Part shown: piece by piece, positions 1-8,097 of the stretch
Layout of the letters: every line of letters begins with the position of its first letter
How positions within the stretch are numbered: the stretch's first letter is position 1
Assembly (NCBI GenBank): GCA_943331105.2
Contig: CALQKH020000007.1
Location: forward strand, 120,367-184,366
Direction: 5' to 3'
DNA length: 64,000 bases
DNA from: Akkermansia muciniphila
GTDB lineage: Bacteria > Pseudomonadota > Gammaproteobacteria > Burkholderiales > Burkholderiaceae_C
Notes under the pieces: model-generated
What the model was told of the DNA's origin: nothing
The model's database searches: none
The model's input: only the letters and a program-made list of their open reading frames with translations
Translations under genes and position numbers: made by a program

Positions 1-420
1 GGCCCCCGCGCCGGGTGCGGGTTCGGTCATGGCAAAGCATGAGCGCGTGAGGCCCGCTACTTGCGGGCGCAGCCAGCGTTCTTTTTGGGCTGGGGTGGCG
101 ACTTCTTCCATCAAATGGATGTTGCCTTCATCAGGGGCATGGATGTTGAGTGCGGTGGGCCCGAGGTTGGAATAGCCAGCTTCTTCAAAGACCACGGCTT
201 TGGCCATGTGGCTCAGGCCCAGTCCACCCATTTCTTTGGACGCATGGGGCGTGAGCAAGCCCGCTGCGCGTGCGAGAGCCACCAGTTCTTCGCGCAGTTC
301 TTTGGAGGGGCCATGCGGGCCGTGGCGTGGGTCGCCTTCTAGAGGGATGACCTGCTCTGCAATGAACTGCCGCGTGCGATCACGCAGGGCCGCAATGTCG
401 GGTGGAATGTCGAAGTTCAT
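1..420 (-). CDS. Acyl-CoA dehydrogenase, N-terminal part (cut by window edge)
   Basis: The reverse strand reads from an ATG at 420 to the window edge without a stop, giving the first 140 residues of an acyl-CoA dehydrogenase. The start MNFDIPPDIAALRDRTRQF is typical of the family's N-terminal helical domain. Near the edge the frame reaches FAMTEPAPGAG, the flavin-contacting (A)MTEP motif of these FAD enzymes, which desaturate acyl-CoA thioesters at the alpha-beta bond and pass electrons to ETF. The substrate cannot be told from the N-terminus. It is transcribed away from the glutathione transferase at 650. No strong ribosome binding site is visible, so the start rests on homology-like spacing. 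The C-terminal two thirds lie outside the window. Confidence 0.88.
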   Translation of the reverse strand, partial: MNFDIPPDIAALRDRTRQFIAEQVIPLEGDPRHGPHGPSKELREELVALARAAGLLTPHASKEMGGLGLSHMAKAVVFEEAGYSNLGPTALNIHAPDEGNIHLMEEVATPAQKERWLRPQVAGLTRSCFAMTEPAPGAGA

Positions 421-649
421 GGGTCTGAGGTTTTTAGAAAAATCGTGAATAAAACGGTCATGCAATGATTGGAAGGCTTGGCGCTACCGTGTGCTGTCCG
501 GCCTGTGACTTGCTGTCGCCCTTGTGTCTAAGGCTGGAGCTTTGAAGGCGGCTTGTCATTTGCGGGGCATGCCTGAAATCCAGCGGGTGCTAGTCTCTGC
601 GAAACAACCTGCAAACCCGCCCATGCCCCCGCCAAAAGAAGGACACACC

Positions 650-1270
650 ATGAAGCTTTACACCGCCTACCGCGCGCCCAGTCCCCGCCGGGTGTTGATG
701 TTTTTGATCGAGAAAAACATCACCGGCATTGAGATGGTGAACATGGACTTGAATGGTGGCGAGCACCGCACACCGGCTTATTTGGCCAAAAGCCCCTTGG
801 CCAAAGTGCCTGCGCTGGAGCTGGATGACGGCCGCGTGATCACCGAGACACGGGCCATCTGCACTTTGCTGGAGGGCCGCTTTCCCGAGCCCAACCTGAT
901 GGGCGTGGACGGCGACGAGCGCGGCTTCATCGAGATGGCCGACCGTCAGGTGGAGTTGTACTTGCTGGGCGGCATAGCGAATGCGATACGCCACAGCCAC
1001 CCGGGCTTGGCTGCTTTGGAAAAGCCGCAGTTCCCCGAGTTCGGCCGCTCTCAGGCCGAGAAGGTGCGCGACGTGGCGCGCGGCTTTGACCGGCGCCTGC
1101 AAAGCCAGACCTTCATCGCCGGCGAGCGTTTCACCATTGCCGACATCACCGCATTTTGCGCGCTGGAGTTTGCGCGCGGCTTGATGAAGTTCGTACCCGG
1201 CGACGAGGGCATGCCAGCCCTGCAGGCTTGGCGCGACCGCATGAACGAGCGGCCCAGCGCCAAGGTTTGA
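650..1270 (+). CDS. Glutathione S-transferase family protein
   Basis: A 206-residue cytosolic glutathione transferase. Residues 1-80 form the thioredoxin-like domain, with the cis-proline segment KVPAL (Pro54) and the gamma-glutamyl contact E66-T67. The C-terminal helical domain carries the FTIADITAF N-capping box typical of GSTs. An open frame extends upstream to a GTG at 524, but the ATG at 650 follows an AGAAGGA ribosome binding site and begins at the expected first beta strand. The last 50 bases of the gene, including the stop codon, are repeated exactly at 3834-3883. The natural substrate is unknown. Confidence 0.9.
   Translation: MKLYTAYRAPSPRRVLMFLIEKNITGIEMVNMDLNGGEHRTPAYLAKSPLAKVPALELDDGRVITETRAICTLLEGRFPEPNLMGVDGDERGFIEMADRQVELYLLGGIANAIRHSHPGLAALEKPQFPEFGRSQAEKVRDVARGFDRRLQSQTFIAGERFTIADITAFCALEFARGLMKFVPGDEGMPALQAWRDRMNERPSAKV
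1221..1270 (+). repeat. 50-bp direct repeat, copy 1 (3' end of gst)
   Basis: These 50 bases, from TGCAGGCTTGG to AAGGTTTGA, are identical to 3834-3883 in the same orientation. Allowing one mismatch the match extends to 1217. This copy encodes the last residues and stop codon of the glutathione transferase, so it is presumably the original. Confidence 0.95.
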
Positions 1271-1274
1271 CGGT

Positions 1275-2093
1275 TCAAAAGAACGCCATCGTTCGAACTT
1301 CTATGCTTTCACGGGTGGCTGCATCTGGAAGCGTGTTGGGGTCTTCAAAGGCCGAGTGGCCCATGAAGCGGCAGCGACCGTCTGTGCTGGAATCGTAGGT
1401 CTTCAGCAGCAAAGCCTGGTGCGCTTGCATGTGCGGGAAATACACCCAACGGTGCTGTGGGTTGTGCCGCATGACGTAGATCTCCCCCGTGCGGTCACTG
1501 TATTTCAGGTCCATGCGCAACAGGTCTTCGGGGTCGTGGGTCTGTGCGTCGATCATGGCCAGAGGCAACTCTTCAACCCGTTGGTACAAAGGCTTCCACA
1601 CGTTGTAAAAAGCCACACGGTTTTGCAGCAGGGTTTCGGCCCTGTCTTTCACCACGTCTCTGACACGCTGTGGGCCGCTCAAGACGGTGTAATCGCTGTG
1701 CACCAACAAGACAGCTGGACGCTGGGCTTCTGTCTGAACCTTCAGGTCGGCAGGCATTCGTTTGCGAATGGTGTGGTCAAAGACCACCACTTCGCGTGCG
1801 CCAGTATGGCGCTTGACGTAGTCGATGACCTGTAGATAAAACACCTGCCTGATCAGCTCCTCGTTGTCGAATTGGGTGTACTGCGCGCTGAACTCGTGCA
1901 GTTCAAAGCCTTGCTTATCGACTGAAAGCTGATCCACTTCATGCCATCCATCGTGGATCGATACGGCGTGTGTATCGGTTCCAGGTGGGTTGAGATCAGG
2001 TTTGTGCAGGGGTTCGTAAAAATAGTAATCAATCGGTCGACCGTTGTCGACCGAGTAATTCATGTCTGCTTGGACGACATTCATGGTCATCAT
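1275..2093 (-). CDS. CmcJ/NvfI-like oxidoreductase (AsaB/GA4-desaturase-like family)
   Basis: A 272-residue protein that resembles the CmcJ/NvfI oxidoreductase family by its C-terminal signature: a GEIY segment (203-206), then HNPQHRW (210-216) with YFPHM, KTYDS (231-235), DGRCRF (238-243) and a terminal SIEVR (263-267). FDHTIR (105-110) and HSDYT (132-136) are further conserved-looking blocks. Members are known from cephamycin and fungal biosynthesis, but the reaction of bacterial stand-alone members is mostly unassigned. Its ATG overlaps the stop of the upstream GST gene by 4 bases (ATGA), so the two are translationally coupled. It is the distal gene of the inserted-looking cassette 1271-3833. 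Confidence 0.8.
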   Translation of the reverse strand: MMTMNVVQADMNYSVDNGRPIDYYFYEPLHKPDLNPPGTDTHAVSIHDGWHEVDQLSVDKQGFELHEFSAQYTQFDNEELIRQVFYLQVIDYVKRHTGAREVVVFDHTIRKRMPADLKVQTEAQRPAVLLVHSDYTVLSGPQRVRDVVKDRAETLLQNRVAFYNVWKPLYQRVEELPLAMIDAQTHDPEDLLRMDLKYSDRTGEIYVMRHNPQHRWVYFPHMQAHQALLLKTYDSSTDGRCRFMGHSAFEDPNTLPDAATRESIEVRTMAFF

Positions 2094-2740
2094 GCATCAG
2101 CCTTTTGGGTGGTGAAGCCTTCACCGATCCAGGTATTTTCCCAGCAAGGCAGGGCTTCAATGTGGTCAAACATCCAGCGACGGATGTGGGGGAAATTGGC
2201 GAGTGGTAACTGTTGCCACCCGTGCAAGTGCATGGGCGATGCAATGGCGATGTCTGCGATGGTGGGTTGGGGTGTACCCGCTATCCATTGGTGCGACGCC
2301 AGACGCGCTTCCAGAATGCCAGCCAGTTTGTTGAAGTTTTGCAACTGCGCTTCCAGGATAGCGGGGTCAGCTGAACCGCCCAGCAATGGTTTGACGCAGT
2401 TTTCAACCAGGTAAACATAGCAGCTGGGGAACCAGCTGGATGACTCCCAAAGTAACCAACGCTGAATGTCTGCTCGGGTTTGAAGGTCGGTGGGGTAATG
2501 GGCGGCGGCTTGATGCTTGTCTGCCGCATACATGAGGATCGCATTCGATTCCCACAAAATGAAATCACCATCTTTCATGGCGGGCAAAGCAGCATTGGGG
2601 TTGAGGGCCATGAATGTGTCTGATTTTTGTTCGGCCTTGAAATAGTCCACATGGACCAGTTCGTAAGGCACTTTCATCAGTTGCAGTCCCGCGAGGACTT
2701 TGCGGCAATTGACGGTGATCGGGTCGGCGTAAATGTGCAT
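2090..2740 (-). CDS. Glutathione S-transferase family protein (cassette copy)
   Basis: A 216-residue glutathione transferase unlike the one at 650. The thioredoxin-like domain shows NPNAALPAM (cis-Pro53) and WESNAI (E64-S65), the glutathione-binding elements; the C-terminal domain has PTIADIAIA. Translation starts at an ATG preceded by AGGAGA. It heads a two-gene unit with the CmcJ-like oxidoreductase (4-base overlap) and is divergent from a LysR regulator at 2923, which probably controls the pair. A role in conjugating or isomerising a product of the partner oxidoreductase is inference only. Confidence 0.88.
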   Translation of the reverse strand: MHIYADPITVNCRKVLAGLQLMKVPYELVHVDYFKAEQKSDTFMALNPNAALPAMKDGDFILWESNAILMYAADKHQAAAHYPTDLQTRADIQRWLLWESSSWFPSCYVYLVENCVKPLLGGSADPAILEAQLQNFNKLAGILEARLASHQWIAGTPQPTIADIAIASPMHLHGWQQLPLANFPHIRRWMFDHIEALPCWENTWIGEGFTTQKADA

Positions 2741-2768
2741 GTTTGTCTCCTGTTGTGGGGTCTTGGAT

Positions 2769-2790
2769 GGCGGTCAATGCTTGGACCGCC
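2769..2790. promoter_or_regulatory. Inverted repeat in divergent gst/lysR promoter region
   Basis: Seven-base arms GGCGGTC and GACCGCC separated by eight bases lie between the GST/CmcJ unit and its divergent LysR gene. LysR regulators usually bind interrupted dyads in such shared promoters, so this is a candidate operator. No clean -35/-10 pair was found next to it. Confidence 0.4.
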
Positions 2791-2922
2791 AAACAATTCT
2801 CAATTCGGCCAATGGTTTCCACAATATGATTGAAAAGAAACCGAGTGTCCTTAAAATGGAAACAATGAATGCACTTCAGGTGTTTTTCTGAGGGCGCATG
2901 ATGGGTCAACAGGAGTGTCCGA

Positions 2923-3816
2923 ATGATCAGCTCTGACATGCTGATGGCTTTTACCAAAGTGGCAGAAAACCTGAGCGTCAGCAAAGCCGCGCTGGCGTTG
3001 TCTGTCGGTAAAAGTGTGGTCAGCAAAAGGATTGCGCAACTCGAAACCCATTTGGGAGCCACCTTGTTCAGCCGAAGTACGCGCCATATTGCGCTGACCG
3101 CTGCTGGTGAGACCTACCTTGAACATGCCCAACAAGCCTTGCTGGAATTGAGTGCTGGTGAGGAACGGTTGACGGCCTTGCGTTCGGATTTGAGAGGTCG
3201 AATTCGGGTGACAGCGCCAGTCTCCTGGGGGCAGCGAATTCTGTGCAAAAAAATGCCGGAGTTTCTTCGCATGCATCCGGGTATTGAGCTCGAGTTGGTG
3301 TTGTCAGACCGGATGATGGACCTCGCTTACGAGCGGATGGATGTCGCTTTCAGGTGGAGTTCTTTGCAGGACAGCAAAGAGCTTTTTATGAAATCCGTCA
3401 GCACCATTGATTGGGTTCTGGTGTGCGCACCGCAATACATTGCGGCGCATGGTGAGCCTTCATCACCTCAAGAACTGGAAGAGCATTTGTGCTTGTTTTA
3501 TTGGCGGGAACCTTCGGACGACTGGTGGGTCTTAAAGTCAGGCGATCAAGTGTCGCGCGTGAAAGTCAGTGGCCGTTACCACGTGGACAGTCCTGACGCC
3601 GTCCTGGAGGCGTGCTTGCAAGGCTTGGGGATAGCTTTGTTGCCTGATTACCTTTGCGCCGATGCAATTGGGGACCAGCGTTTGCTCAAGGTATTGCCTC
3701 AATGGATTCCGCAAACCCGGTTCGGCAACCAGATCACACTGATGTCCCCACCGGACAGGATGCGGGTGCGGCGCAAAGAGGTGTTCATTGATTTTGTTGT
3801 CAATGCCTTGGTTTGA
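2923..3816 (+). CDS. LysR family transcriptional regulator
   Basis: A 297-residue LysR regulator. Residues 1-60 form the winged helix-turn-helix (FTKVAENLSVSKAALALSVGKS, written here in part) and about 90-295 the periplasmic-binding-protein-like effector domain. The ATG follows an AGGAG box. It is divergent from the GST/CmcJ pair and is probably their regulator. The gene lies inside the segment bounded by the 50-bp direct repeat, ending 17 bases before copy 2. One 60-base stretch in it (3001-3060) is 50% GC, compared with 67% in a sampled stretch of the flanking gst gene (901-960). The effector is unknown. Confidence 0.93.
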   Translation: MISSDMLMAFTKVAENLSVSKAALALSVGKSVVSKRIAQLETHLGATLFSRSTRHIALTAAGETYLEHAQQALLELSAGEERLTALRSDLRGRIRVTAPVSWGQRILCKKMPEFLRMHPGIELELVLSDRMMDLAYERMDVAFRWSSLQDSKELFMKSVSTIDWVLVCAPQYIAAHGEPSSPQELEEHLCLFYWREPSDDWWVLKSGDQVSRVKVSGRYHVDSPDAVLEACLQGLGIALLPDYLCADAIGDQRLLKVLPQWIPQTRFGNQITLMSPPDRMRVRRKEVFIDFVVNALV

Positions 3817-3833
3817 AATGGTTTGAGCGGCCT

Positions 3834-3883
3834 TGCAGGCTTGGCGCGACCGCATGAACGAGCGGCCCAGCGCCAAGGTTTGA
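3834..3883 (+). repeat. 50-bp direct repeat, copy 2 (non-coding)
   Basis: An exact copy of 1221-1270, the 3' end of the upstream gst, standing between the LysR stop and the convergent acyl-CoA ligase stop. It is not part of any gene here. It marks the right boundary of the 2,563-bp segment 1271-3833. Confidence 0.95.
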
Positions 3884-3897
3884 TCGGCTGAAAACGA

Positions 3898-5517
3898 TCA
3901 GCTGAACACGCCGCCGTAGTCCTTGCGCAGTTCGTTTTTCTGAACCTTGCCAGTGCCGCCCACGGGCAAGGATTCGAGGAAGACCACATCGTCGGGCACC
4001 CACCACTTGGCCACTTTGGTGGCCAAAAAGTCCAGAATCTCTTGCTTTTCGACGGTTTGCCCCGGCTTGCGCACGATGAACAGCAGCGGGCGCTCGTCCC
4101 ACTTGGGATGCTTGACGCCAATCACGGCGGCCATGGCCACAGCGGGGTGCCCGATGGCGGCGTTTTCCAGATCGATCGAGCTGATCCACTCGCCGCCGGT
4201 CTTGATGACGTCCTTGGTGCGGTCGCGGATCTGCATGGTGCCTTGTGCATCGATGGTGGCGATATCGCCCGTGGGGAACCAGCCGTCTACCAATGCGGTT
4301 TTTTCGGCCTTGAAGTAGCGCTCCACGATCCATTGACCGCGCACCATCAGCTCGCCTTGGGATGTGCCGTCGCGCGGCAGGGTGCTGCCGTTTTCATCCA
4401 CAATTTTGATCTCGATGCCCGAGACCGCGCGGCCTTGCTTGGCCACGATGGCGTGTTGTTCAGCTGCAGGTTTTTGGCGGTCGGTACGGGTCAGCAAGCT
4501 CATGGTGGCCACTGCGGTGGTTTCGGTCATGCCCCAGCCGTGGCGCACCTCCACGCCATAGACGTCCACGAACTTGGCGATCAGCGCCATGGGCATGGCC
4601 GAGCCGCCCACGCAGGTGCGCTTCATGTGGGCAAAGCGCAAGTTGTTTTGCTCCACATGCTGGATCAGGCCCATCCATATGGTGGGCACGCCTGCGCTGA
4701 TGGTGACCTGCTCAGCGTCCATCAGCTCGTACAAGCTGGGGCCGTCGAGCTTGGGGCCAGGCAGGACCAGCTTGGTGCCCGCAACGAGTGCGGCGTAAGG
4801 GATACACCAGGCGTTGATGTGGAACATGGGCACCACGGGCAAGATGGTTTCTTGTGCAGACAGGCCCAGCACATCGGGCATGCAGCCGGTGGTGGCGTTC
4901 ATGACGATGGCGCGGTGTGAATACAGCACGCCCTTGGGGTTGCCGGTGGTGCCCGAGGTGTAGCACAGCGCTGCGCCGGTGCTTTCATCGAGAGCGGGCC
5001 AGTCAAAGCGGTCAGACAGGCCTGCGATCAGGTCTTCGTAGTTCAACACGTCAACACCGTCAATGGCGGGTGTGTTGGCCGCATCGGCCAGGCACACCCA
5101 GGCGCGGACTTTGGGGCAATGCGCGGCAATGCCTTTGACCAATGGCGCAAAGGTGGCGTCAAACAGCACCACTTCGTCTTCGGCGTGGTTGATCACATAA
5201 ATGAGTTGCTGCGGGTGCAGGCGCGGGTTGCAGGTGTGCATGACCATGCCACTGCCCGAGACCGCGTAATATGCCTCCAAGTGGCGGTGGTTGTTCCAGG
5301 CGATCGACCCGACGGCGCTGCCGGCTTTCAGGCCCATCTGCGCCAGGGCGTTGGCCAGTTGACGGGAGCGGCGGGCCACTTGGGCATAGGTGCTGCGGTG
5401 CAACGGGCCGTGCGTCTCGCGTGAGACGACTTCTTGCTCGCCAAACTGTGCAGCGCCGTGTTCAAGAATGCCCGAAATGAGCAGGGGGCGGTTCATCATG
5501 AGGCCGGTTTGAGGCAT
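3898..5517 (-). CDS. Medium/short-chain acyl-CoA ligase (AMP-forming, AlkK/DmdB-like)
   Basis: A 539-residue adenylate-forming enzyme that would activate a carboxylic acid to its CoA thioester through an acyl-AMP. Visible motifs are the P-loop [11 protein letters not shown] (186-196), GWGMTET near 330, the hinge region with TGD and [13 protein letters not shown], and the C-terminal catalytic lysine in [11 protein letters not shown]. The overall pattern ([14 protein letters not shown]) matches the group of medium-chain fatty acid and 3-methylmercaptopropionate ligases; the substrate cannot be fixed from sequence. GGAGA precedes the ATG. It runs in the same direction as the serine hydrolase 25 bases upstream, probably as one unit. 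Confidence 0.88.
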   Translation of the reverse strand: MPQTGLMMNRPLLISGILEHGAAQFGEQEVVSRETHGPLHRSTYAQVARRSRQLANALAQMGLKAGSAVGSIAWNNHRHLEAYYAVSGSGMVMHTCNPRLHPQQLIYVINHAEDEVVLFDATFAPLVKGIAAHCPKVRAWVCLADAANTPAIDGVDVLNYEDLIAGLSDRFDWPALDESTGAALCYTSGTTGNPKGVLYSHRAIVMNATTGCMPDVLGLSAQETILPVVPMFHINAWCIPYAALVAGTKLVLPGPKLDGPSLYELMDAEQVTISAGVPTIWMGLIQHVEQNNLRFAHMKRTCVGGSAMPMALIAKFVDVYGVEVRHGWGMTETTAVATMSLLTRTDRQKPAAEQHAIVAKQGRAVSGIEIKIVDENGSTLPRDGTSQGELMVRGQWIVERYFKAEKTALVDGWFPTGDIATIDAQGTMQIRDRTKDVIKTGGEWISSIDLENAAIGHPAVAMAAVIGVKHPKWDERPLLFIVRKPGQTVEKQEILDFLATKVAKWWVPDDVVFLESLPVGGTGKVQKNELRKDYGGVFS

Positions 5518-5542
5518 GTTTGTCTCCAGTGTTTTGATTGAT

Positions 5543-6718
5543 TTACAGCAGCGCCGCGTACACCAGGTTGCGGAACAGGGGGCGATAGTAGTCCCTTTGG
5601 TTTGGCGCTTGAATCATCAGCATGGCATACATGTCGAGCGCCGGGTCTATGAAAAAAGTGGTGCCCGCGATGCCCCCCCAGTAATACAGGCCCACCGAGC
5701 CGGGCACAGGCGACATGCCCAAATGGGTGCGCACAGCAAATCCGAGGCCAAAACCGTGGCCCGGGGGCAGCAGGGTGCCATCGGCCGGGATGCTTCCTAA
5801 GTGGTCGGCGGTCATGAAGTCCACCGTGTGCGGCCCCAGCAGGCGCACGCCGTTCAGCTCGCCCCGGTTGCGCAGGCATTGCAAAAAGCGGGTGTAGTCC
5901 ATCGCGGTGGACATGAGGCCACCACCACCGCCTTCCATGGCGGGCACTTCTCGGGGTTCGAGCACCTTCATGGGCACGCCGCCATCGGGGTCGTGGGCAA
6001 AGGGCTCGGCAATCCGGTGTTGCTGCGCGGGGGGCACGGCAAAGCCCGTGTCCACCATGCCCAATGGGCCAAAGATTTCAGTTTGCATGAATGCGCCTAA
6101 ACCCTGCCCGCTGACCACTTCAACCAGCCTGCCCAGCACATCGGTGGCGCGGCTGTAGGCCCACACGCTGCGGGGTTGGAACTGCAGCGGCAAGGCAGCC
6201 AATGTTTCTGAGAACTCGGCATTGGTCCGTTCACGCGAGGCGATCATGACTTGGTCGTATTGCCTTTGCACGGGCGAATCTCCCAAAAATTCATAGGTCA
6301 GTCCCGCGGTGTGGCGCAACAGGTCTTGCACCGTGGCGGCTTGCTGCACCGGCTCTAGGCCGCTGGCCGTGGCCACTTGCTGGTTCGCAAACTCGGGCAA
6401 CCAGCGGCTGACGGGGTCGCTCAAGAGTAACTGACCGCGCTCTACCAGCATCATCACCGCCACCGACACGACCGGCTTGGTCATCGAATAAATGCGGAAG
6501 ATGCTGTCGGTTTGCATGGGCGTGCCCGTAGCGGGGTCTTGCTGGCCCACGGCCTCGAACAGGGCGATTTGGCCGCGCCGAGCGATCATGGCCACGGCAC
6601 CGGGTAACCTGCCGCTGCCCACTTCGCGGCGCAGCACATCCATCAGGCGCTGCGTGCGCTCGGGGCAAAGGCCCACGTCGGTGGGTTGGACGTGGGGCAA
6701 TGTGGGGTGTGTGGTCAT
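5543..6718 (-). CDS. Beta-lactamase-family serine hydrolase (class C-like esterase)
   Basis: A 391-residue serine hydrolase of the penicillin-binding-protein/class C beta-lactamase fold. S78-M-T-K81 is the SxxK nucleophile motif, Y188 in WAYSRATDVLG the second catalytic element, and HGFGLGF near 342 stands where the KTG-like triad is found in EstB-type esterases. An upstream start is possible, but the ATG at 6718 has GGAG eight bases before it. No signal peptide is visible, suggesting a cytosolic esterase rather than a periplasmic lactamase. It is followed by the acyl-CoA ligase and is divergent from a MerR regulator. Confidence 0.88.
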   Translation of the reverse strand: MTTHPTLPHVQPTDVGLCPERTQRLMDVLRREVGSGRLPGAVAMIARRGQIALFEAVGQQDPATGTPMQTDSIFRIYSMTKPVVSVAVMMLVERGQLLLSDPVSRWLPEFANQQVATASGLEPVQQAATVQDLLRHTAGLTYEFLGDSPVQRQYDQVMIASRERTNAEFSETLAALPLQFQPRSVWAYSRATDVLGRLVEVVSGQGLGAFMQTEIFGPLGMVDTGFAVPPAQQHRIAEPFAHDPDGGVPMKVLEPREVPAMEGGGGGLMSTAMDYTRFLQCLRNRGELNGVRLLGPHTVDFMTADHLGSIPADGTLLPPGHGFGLGFAVRTHLGMSPVPGSVGLYYWGGIAGTTFFIDPALDMYAMLMIQAPNQRDYYRPLFRNLVYAALL

Positions 6719-6827
6719 CGGGTGCTCCGGTTGAGGGATGTTTTGTACACCAGCCTTGTGGCATGGGGTATCTCCTGCGGCGCAGCGGTTGCTTGGCCTT
6801 GTCGCCCATGCGTCAAAGGCCATAACC

Positions 6828-6842
6828 CTCGCGCTGTGCGAG
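6828..6842. promoter_or_regulatory. Dyad upstream of merR gene
   Basis: CTCGC-5-GCGAG lies just upstream of TTAGACT (6849-6854 as a possible -10), the position in which MerR proteins bind. The ATG at 6861 would then be nearly leaderless, which fits the absence of a Shine-Dalgarno sequence. The dyad is short, so this is tentative. Confidence 0.3.
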
Positions 6843-6860
6843 CCTTGTTAGACTGAATTC

Positions 6861-7220
6861 ATGCGCATTTCAGAACTCTCTGCCAAGACCCAAGTGTCGG
6901 TGCACCGCTTGCGTCGCTACGAGGCTGACGGCCTCATTGACAGTCTGCGATTGGCCAATGGTTACCGCGAGTATGACGCGAAGACCGTCAAGCACGTCAT
7001 CTTCATTGCCATGTCTCGGGAGATGGGATTTTCGCTGCCCTTTATTGCCGAGTATTTGCCACGCTTCAAAGCGGGCAAGTTGTCACCGCAAGACATGATC
7101 GAGGCGATCCTGGCGCGTGTGGCCGAGATCGACCAGCTCATGAGTGAGCAAAAAGCACTTCGTCAAAAACTGATGGACCACATCGGTTGGTTCAAAACCC
7201 AAGCCAGGAGAAAACCATGA
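6861..7220 (+). CDS. MerR family transcriptional regulator
   Basis: A 119-residue regulator with the MerR winged helix at the N-terminus (ISELSAKTQVSVHRLRRYE, residues 3-21) followed by a helical dimerisation segment (about 75-110). There is no C-terminal effector domain and no cysteine-rich metal loop, so a metal sensor is unlikely. It overlaps the thioesterase gene by 4 bases (ATGA) and is divergent from the serine hydrolase/acyl-CoA ligase unit, which it may regulate together with itself. The effector is unknown. Confidence 0.9.
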   Translation: MRISELSAKTQVSVHRLRRYEADGLIDSLRLANGYREYDAKTVKHVIFIAMSREMGFSLPFIAEYLPRFKAGKLSPQDMIEAILARVAEIDQLMSEQKALRQKLMDHIGWFKTQARRKP

Positions 7221-7624
7221 GTCCCATTGAGATGCTGAAAAAAATCAACACCATGGCCGAATTCAACCGCTGGTGTGGCATTGAAGTGACGGTGGCAGAG
7301 CCCGGCTTTGTGGAAATCCAGATGCCTTGGCGCCCTGAGGTCGGACAGTATTCAGGCTTTTTGCATGCGGGCCTGATTGGCACACTGATCGATACCGCGT
7401 GTGGTTTTGCAGCAGGTACTGTGGCGGGACCGAACTTGTTGGCCGCTAACTTTTCGGTCAACTGCTTGCGCCCTGCCGTGGGGCAAAAATTCATTGCCAG
7501 AGCGCGCGTGGTCAAACCCGGCAAAGCACAGGTGTTCACCAGCTGTGATTTGTTTGCGGTGGACGCAGAGGGAGAAAAGCTGGTGGCGAATGGTCAGACT
7601 TTGCTGACGGTGGTCGCCGCTTAA
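7217..7624 (+). CDS. PaaI-family hotdog thioesterase
   Basis: A 135-residue hotdog-fold acyl-CoA thioesterase of the PaaI group. The motif LHAGLIGTLIDTA (49-61), with its aspartate and central helix, is the active-site signature; the rest shows the usual five-stranded hotdog pattern ending in GQTLLTVV. The start is the ATG at 7217 overlapping the MerR stop, with CAGGAGA just upstream. It may release free acids from CoA esters made by the neighbouring ligase, but the substrate is not evident. Confidence 0.9.
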   Translation: MSPIEMLKKINTMAEFNRWCGIEVTVAEPGFVEIQMPWRPEVGQYSGFLHAGLIGTLIDTACGFAAGTVAGPNLLAANFSVNCLRPAVGQKFIARARVVKPGKAQVFTSCDLFAVDAEGEKLVANGQTLLTVVAA

Positions 7625-7648
7625 GCGGTGCAGCGCGGCCAATGGCCC

Positions 7649-8047
7649 TCAAGCAGCAGGTGCTGCAAACCGCTCGCGCAAATAGGCCACGATCTCGGTC
7701 GAGTCTTGCAGCCAACGGGTTTGACCATCGGCTTCAGTGATCTTCAGGCACGGCACCTTGGTCGCGCCACTGCCTTGCTGCAATTCATTTCGGTTGGCTG
7801 CATGGTGCTGCGCATCGCGCTTTTCTATGGGCAGCGACAAGCGGCGCATTTCCTGGCGTACTTTGATGCAAAAAGGGCAGGTGCTGAACTGGTACAGCGC
7901 CAGACTTTGGCATTGCTGGTCCACGTTGGCTTGCGCCGCAGGCTCGCGCACCACGCCAGCCGGTTGGGTCAGCCGTTCTTTAAGCAACATGACGGGGCCG
8001 AGCACCAAGCGCAGGGTTCGGAAAAAGGCACGGATGACGGTTTTCAT
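7649..8047 (-). CDS. Glutaredoxin-like protein with hydrophobic N-terminus
   Basis: A 132-residue protein with a glutaredoxin domain from about residue 48 and the redox motif C57-P-F-C60 in LYQFSTCPFC. The cis-proline is in TKVPCL and the C-terminal helix follows QDSTEIVAYL. Residues 7-22 are hydrophobic with basic flanks and may associate with the membrane. It uses glutathione to reduce disulfides, consistent with gshA at 43040. It follows uvrA on the same strand after 50 bases. Confidence 0.88.
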   Translation of the reverse strand: MKTVIRAFFRTLRLVLGPVMLLKERLTQPAGVVREPAAQANVDQQCQSLALYQFSTCPFCIKVRQEMRRLSLPIEKRDAQHHAANRNELQQGSGATKVPCLKITEADGQTRWLQDSTEIVAYLRERFAAPAA

Positions 8048-8097
8048 AGGGGGTTCAACAGTTCAAAAGTGGGTGGAAGAAAGAACAGGCAGCGCCG

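Noticed and set aside
3881..3900. TGATCG/CGATCA inverted repeat between repeat copy 2 and the acyl-CoA ligase stop
   Set aside because: Six-base arms without a T-run; too weak for a terminator.
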